Positions 61,455 through 64,000 of a DNA stretch of 64,000 nt are shown piece by piece. The notes beneath the pieces were generated by a model. It was given only the letters and a program-made list of their open reading frames with translations. It was not told where the DNA came from and did not search any database. A program made the position numbers and the translations under genes. How positions within the stretch are numbered: the stretch's first letter is position 1; each line of letters begins with the position of its first letter. The stretch is from Sporothrix humicola. Taxonomy: Eukaryota; Ascomycota; Sordariomycetes; Ophiostomatales; Ophiostomataceae. The stretch is from positions 1 to 64,000 of the forward strand of contig WNYE01000096.1 in assembly GCA_021396245.1 (NCBI GenBank). Direction: 5' to 3'.

Positions 61455-62762
61455 ATGGCTAGTACCTTTGAAAGCACCGACCCCGCGGTCTATGCCGACT
61501 ACCAGTCCAAGTGGTCGACCCTGCCCACTGACGCTGCCGGCTGGATCCAGCGGGCCATCGACGTGGCCACCGTTTTGCGGGAGGATGCCGCGGCACGCGA
61601 CAAGGCCAACAAGTCGCCCAAGGCAGAGGTCGCCCTCCTGAAACACGCCGGCCTGCTCAAGGTCCTGGGTCCGGCCAAGTACGGCGGCGGCGCACAGCCG
61701 TGGGATGTTGCGTACCGGGTGGTGCGCGAGGTGGCCAAGGGCGACGGGTCGGTGGGCATGCTGCTGGGCTACCACCTGATCTGGTCGGTGACGGCCACTG
61801 TTTTTGGGTCAGTGGAGCAGGCGGACCGGTGGCAGCAGACAATTGTGGGCAACAACTACTTTGTGGGCGGCGCGGTCAACCCGCGCGACAACGACCTGAC
61901 GATCCAGGCGAGCGACAAGGGCTTGGTGTTTACGGGCCATAAGAACTTTAGCACCGGCGGCGTCATTTCGGACCTGACCGTCCTGGAAGGTGTGGTGGCC
62001 GGCACGACGGACCACATTTTCGCCATTGTGCCCAGCAACCAGCCCGGCATCCAGTTCCAGCACAACTGGAACAATGTCGGCCTGCGCCTCACAGAGTCGG
62101 GCGGCGTCAAGATTGACAACGTGCCCGTCGGCTGGGAGGACGCTCTCGGGTGGGATGTCGCCACGAAAAAGCCCGACCCGGCCGTCCTGGGCATCCCGCT
62201 CGCCAGCATTTTCCTGCCGCTGATCCAGCTGGTGTTTTCCAACTTTTACATTGGCATCGCCTGGGGCGCGCTCGAGTTTGCCCGCGACTACACCCGCAAG
62301 GGCACGCGGCCCTGGCCGTTTGGCGGCGACCCCAAGGAGAAAGTGGAGGACGAGTTCTACATCCTGCAGACCTATGGCAACTTTTTTGCCCACCTGCGCG
62401 CCGCCACTGCTCTGGCGGACAAGGCCAATGGAGAGGCTGCCCAGCTGTTCACCAAGTACATTGCCGAAGACGGTGTCCCTCGTTCCTTGGACCAACGCGC
62501 GCAGTTCACCCCCGAGGAGCGGGGCGCGTTCGCCGAGTGGGTGGCCAGCGTCAAGGTCGTCGCCACGGACACGAGCCTGCGCGTGACGTCGGGCGTGTTC
62601 GAGGTGACGGGCTCGCGGTCGACGGCCGCCAAGGTCGGCCTGGACCGGTTCTGGCGCGACGTGCGCACGCACACGCTGCACGACCCCGTGGCGTACAAGA
62701 ACCGCGAGCTGGGGCGGTACTACCTGGTGGACGAGATTCCGGAGGCGACGTGGTACACATGA
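61455..62762 (+). CDS. DszC/SfnC-like flavin monooxygenase (acyl-CoA dehydrogenase fold)
   Basis: A 435-aa intronless protein of the acyl-CoA dehydrogenase fold that includes DszC (dibenzothiophene monooxygenase) and SfnC. Visible are LLKHAGLLKVLGPAKYGGGAQPW, VAKGDGSVGMLLGYHL, the NPRDNDL and FTGHKNFSTGG central beta domain, LRLTESGGVKIDNVPV, and a C-terminal helical VTGSRSTAAKVGLDRFWRDVRTHTLHDPVAYK segment. The last of these (RDVRTHTLHDPV) is a strong family signature. These enzymes use FMNH2 and O2 to hydroxylate or oxidise thiophenes, sulfones or related compounds. Divergent pairing with a DszA-like gene points to sulfur scavenging in one pathway. The ATG at 61455 has an ideal context (CACCATGG). 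Confidence 0.9.
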   Translation: MASTFESTDPAVYADYQSKWSTLPTDAAGWIQRAIDVATVLREDAAARDKANKSPKAEVALLKHAGLLKVLGPAKYGGGAQPWDVAYRVVREVAKGDGSVGMLLGYHLIWSVTATVFGSVEQADRWQQTIVGNNYFVGGAVNPRDNDLTIQASDKGLVFTGHKNFSTGGVISDLTVLEGVVAGTTDHIFAIVPSNQPGIQFQHNWNNVGLRLTESGGVKIDNVPVGWEDALGWDVATKKPDPAVLGIPLASIFLPLIQLVFSNFYIGIAWGALEFARDYTRKGTRPWPFGGDPKEKVEDEFYILQTYGNFFAHLRAATALADKANGEAAQLFTKYIAEDGVPRSLDQRAQFTPEERGAFAEWVASVKVVATDTSLRVTSGVFEVTGSRSTAAKVGLDRFWRDVRTHTLHDPVAYKNRELGRYYLVDEIPEATWYT

Positions 62763-62907
62763 TGCGTAGCAGGTAGATGAAATACAGGATGCGTAGCTGG
62801 AAGATAGAATGAACAGTGCTTAGCGGTAGATGATATAAATAACTTTTGAATAAACAAACTATATGAAACAACTACTTTCCGTGTCCTTTATCTGCCTGCT
62901 ACGTACC

Positions 62908-64000
62908 CTACGCACCCTGTTTGTCAAACCAGATGAGCGTGCCCGACATGTTGGTGAAGCCAAGGACCGCACCGAACTTCTTCACTTTACCGTCGGCCAG
63001 TTCAAACTCGGCACGAATCACCATGTCCGGCGCTGGCGCATACCGGAACAGGTACAGGCTGGCCATGAACTGGTCGGCTGTGGCGTGGTCCAGGTCCAGG
63101 CGGACGGGGAAGGCGCCATCGGCTGATGCCTTAAGGCCACCGTCCTCAGTCATAGTGACAACAAAGCTGGGATAGACAGGGTGTCTATAAGTGCCGGTAT
63201 ACTCCTCAAGAGGGAGCGAGAGCGGTTGTGGCTCCTCCACGCCCGGAAACAGCCGCTTCAAGGCTGTCTCTTTCTTGTTGTACTCTTTGCCGCCGGCCTT
63301 TCTCATCTGCGTTAATCCCCAGACATCAACCCGTTTGTCTTGGGGCACGCCCAGCATCTCGTCAATCAAGTGCCACGCCAGCGTCCCGCTCCCCTGCCCG
63401 TCCGAGTTGTTAAACACGGTAACGGCCCACTCGCGCTCGGGAAAGCAAATCATGGTCGCCGACATGCCCTCAACGCCGCCCGGATGCAGCATCACGTCTT
63501 CGCCCTGGTAGGTCGCCAACATCCACCCGAGTGAGTACAGCATCTGCTTGTTGAACTGCGGGAACATCATCTGGGACATCATGTGCGGCATGATCGAGCG
63601 GGGGGTGCGGAGGGCTGCGTGGCCGGCTGCTGAGATGGGAGCCGTCTTGCGCATGATGCACCGCAGGTATTTGGCGTAGTCGGTGACCGTCGAGATGATG
63701 GCGCCCGCGCCGCCCAGCACGCCGTCAAAGTAGGGGATTTCCTTGTGCGAGCCGGACGACTCGTCCCAGCCGTAGGGGATGGCCATCACCGTATCGTTTT
63801 TGTCGTCGGCCGCGTACTCCCGGGCACTCTCCAACGTCCAAAAGGTCGACGACATGCCGAGCGGGCCCCAGAGGCGCTTCCCCAGAAAATCGCCCATCGT
63901 CTGCCCCGTCACCACCTCCACCATGTGGCCCACGGCGATAAACAGTCCGTTGCAGTACTGCCACGTCGCCCGAATGTCCTTTACGAGTGCGCCCGTAAAG
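62908..64000 (-). CDS. Beta-lactamase-like serine hydrolase, 5' end outside window
   Basis: A partial protein; the frame is open to the window edge at 64000, so at least 360 residues of the C-terminal part are seen. It belongs to the class-C beta-lactamase/penicillin-binding-like family of fungal esterases: YCN near the window edge (the YxN motif), GHMVEVVTGQTMGDFLGKRLWGPLGM typical after it, and HPGGVEG (the HxG variant of KTG) near the centre. A beta-barrel lipocalin-like extension follows (residues near the end: YTGTYRHPVYPSFVV). The SxxK nucleophile motif must lie beyond 64000. No signal peptide can be judged. The role could be esterase, lactonase or amidase. It is convergent with the DszC-like gene. 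Confidence 0.84.
   Translation of the reverse strand, partial: FTGALVKDIRATWQYCNGLFIAVGHMVEVVTGQTMGDFLGKRLWGPLGMSSTFWTLESAREYAADDKNDTVMAIPYGWDESSGSHKEIPYFDGVLGGAGAIISTVTDYAKYLRCIMRKTAPISAAGHAALRTPRSIMPHMMSQMMFPQFNKQMLYSLGWMLATYQGEDVMLHPGGVEGMSATMICFPEREWAVTVFNNSDGQGSGTLAWHLIDEMLGVPQDKRVDVWGLTQMRKAGGKEYNKKETALKRLFPGVEEPQPLSLPLEEYTGTYRHPVYPSFVVTMTEDGGLKASADGAFPVRLDLDHATADQFMASLYLFRYAPAPDMVIRAEFELADGKVKKFGAVLGFTNMSGTLIWFDKQGA

Overview
The window is nuclear DNA of a filamentous ascomycete, most likely a Sordariomycete. Coding regions are GC-rich, introns are short (48-66 nt) with CTAAC/CTGAC-type branch sites, and the protein families are typical of Pezizomycotina (HET fragment, Zn2Cys6 factor, Ppo-like oxygenase, Tad-type LINE fragment, TmpA). 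The first 3.4 kb is AT-rich and almost free of CpA/TpG, the mark of saturated repeat-induced point mutation (RIP). No CRISPR, rRNA or bacterial-style operon is seen.

Layout. 1-3430: RIP-mutated repeat. 4.3-10.3 kb: AKR7-like reductase, four-TM protein, tRNA-Thr(AGU), a decayed acyl-protein-thioesterase-like gene, and a GNAT acetyltransferase. 10.3-14.0 kb: gene-poor. 14-19.3 kb: TmpA-like membrane oxidoreductase, alpha/beta hydrolase, secreted feruloyl-esterase-like CE1 enzyme. 20.2-26.2 kb: a denitrification locus. It has a nine-exon CYP55 (P450nor) nitric oxide reductase with two in-frame starts, and an intronless copper nitrite reductase (NirK) with all ligands present. They are transcribed divergently, with a LINE fragment and a HET fragment between them. 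27.8-36.8 kb: an allantoin/purine-nitrogen cluster made of NCS1 permease, PuuE-type allantoinase, ureidoglycolate lyase (carrying one in-frame TGA), a Dal5-type permease and a Zn2Cys6 factor, with GATA-site clusters in its promoters.

37-44.3 kb: EXPERA-domain ER protein, an unknown type I membrane protein, and a 1336-aa haem peroxidase/dioxygenase joined through one transmembrane helix to a cytochrome P450. 44.3-50.3 kb: gene-poor, with one small HTH protein. 50.3-56.2 kb: hydrophilin-like protein, DUF1992/DNAJC28-like mitochondrial protein, thymidylate synthase, tubby-like protein. 58.8-62.8 kb: a divergent pair of DszA/NtaA-like and DszC/SfnC-like flavin enzymes, probably for scavenging organic sulfur. 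The window ends inside a class-C beta-lactamase-like serine hydrolase.

Working together: nirK plus P450nor would reduce nitrite to NO and then N2O in mitochondria. The neighbouring cluster would import allantoin and allantoate and degrade them for nitrogen. Both lie within about 17 kb, so this stretch is a nitrogen-metabolism neighbourhood, though joint regulation is only an inference. The strongest candidates for something little described are the lumenal-peroxidase/TM/P450 fusion and the compact nirK-CYP55 locus.
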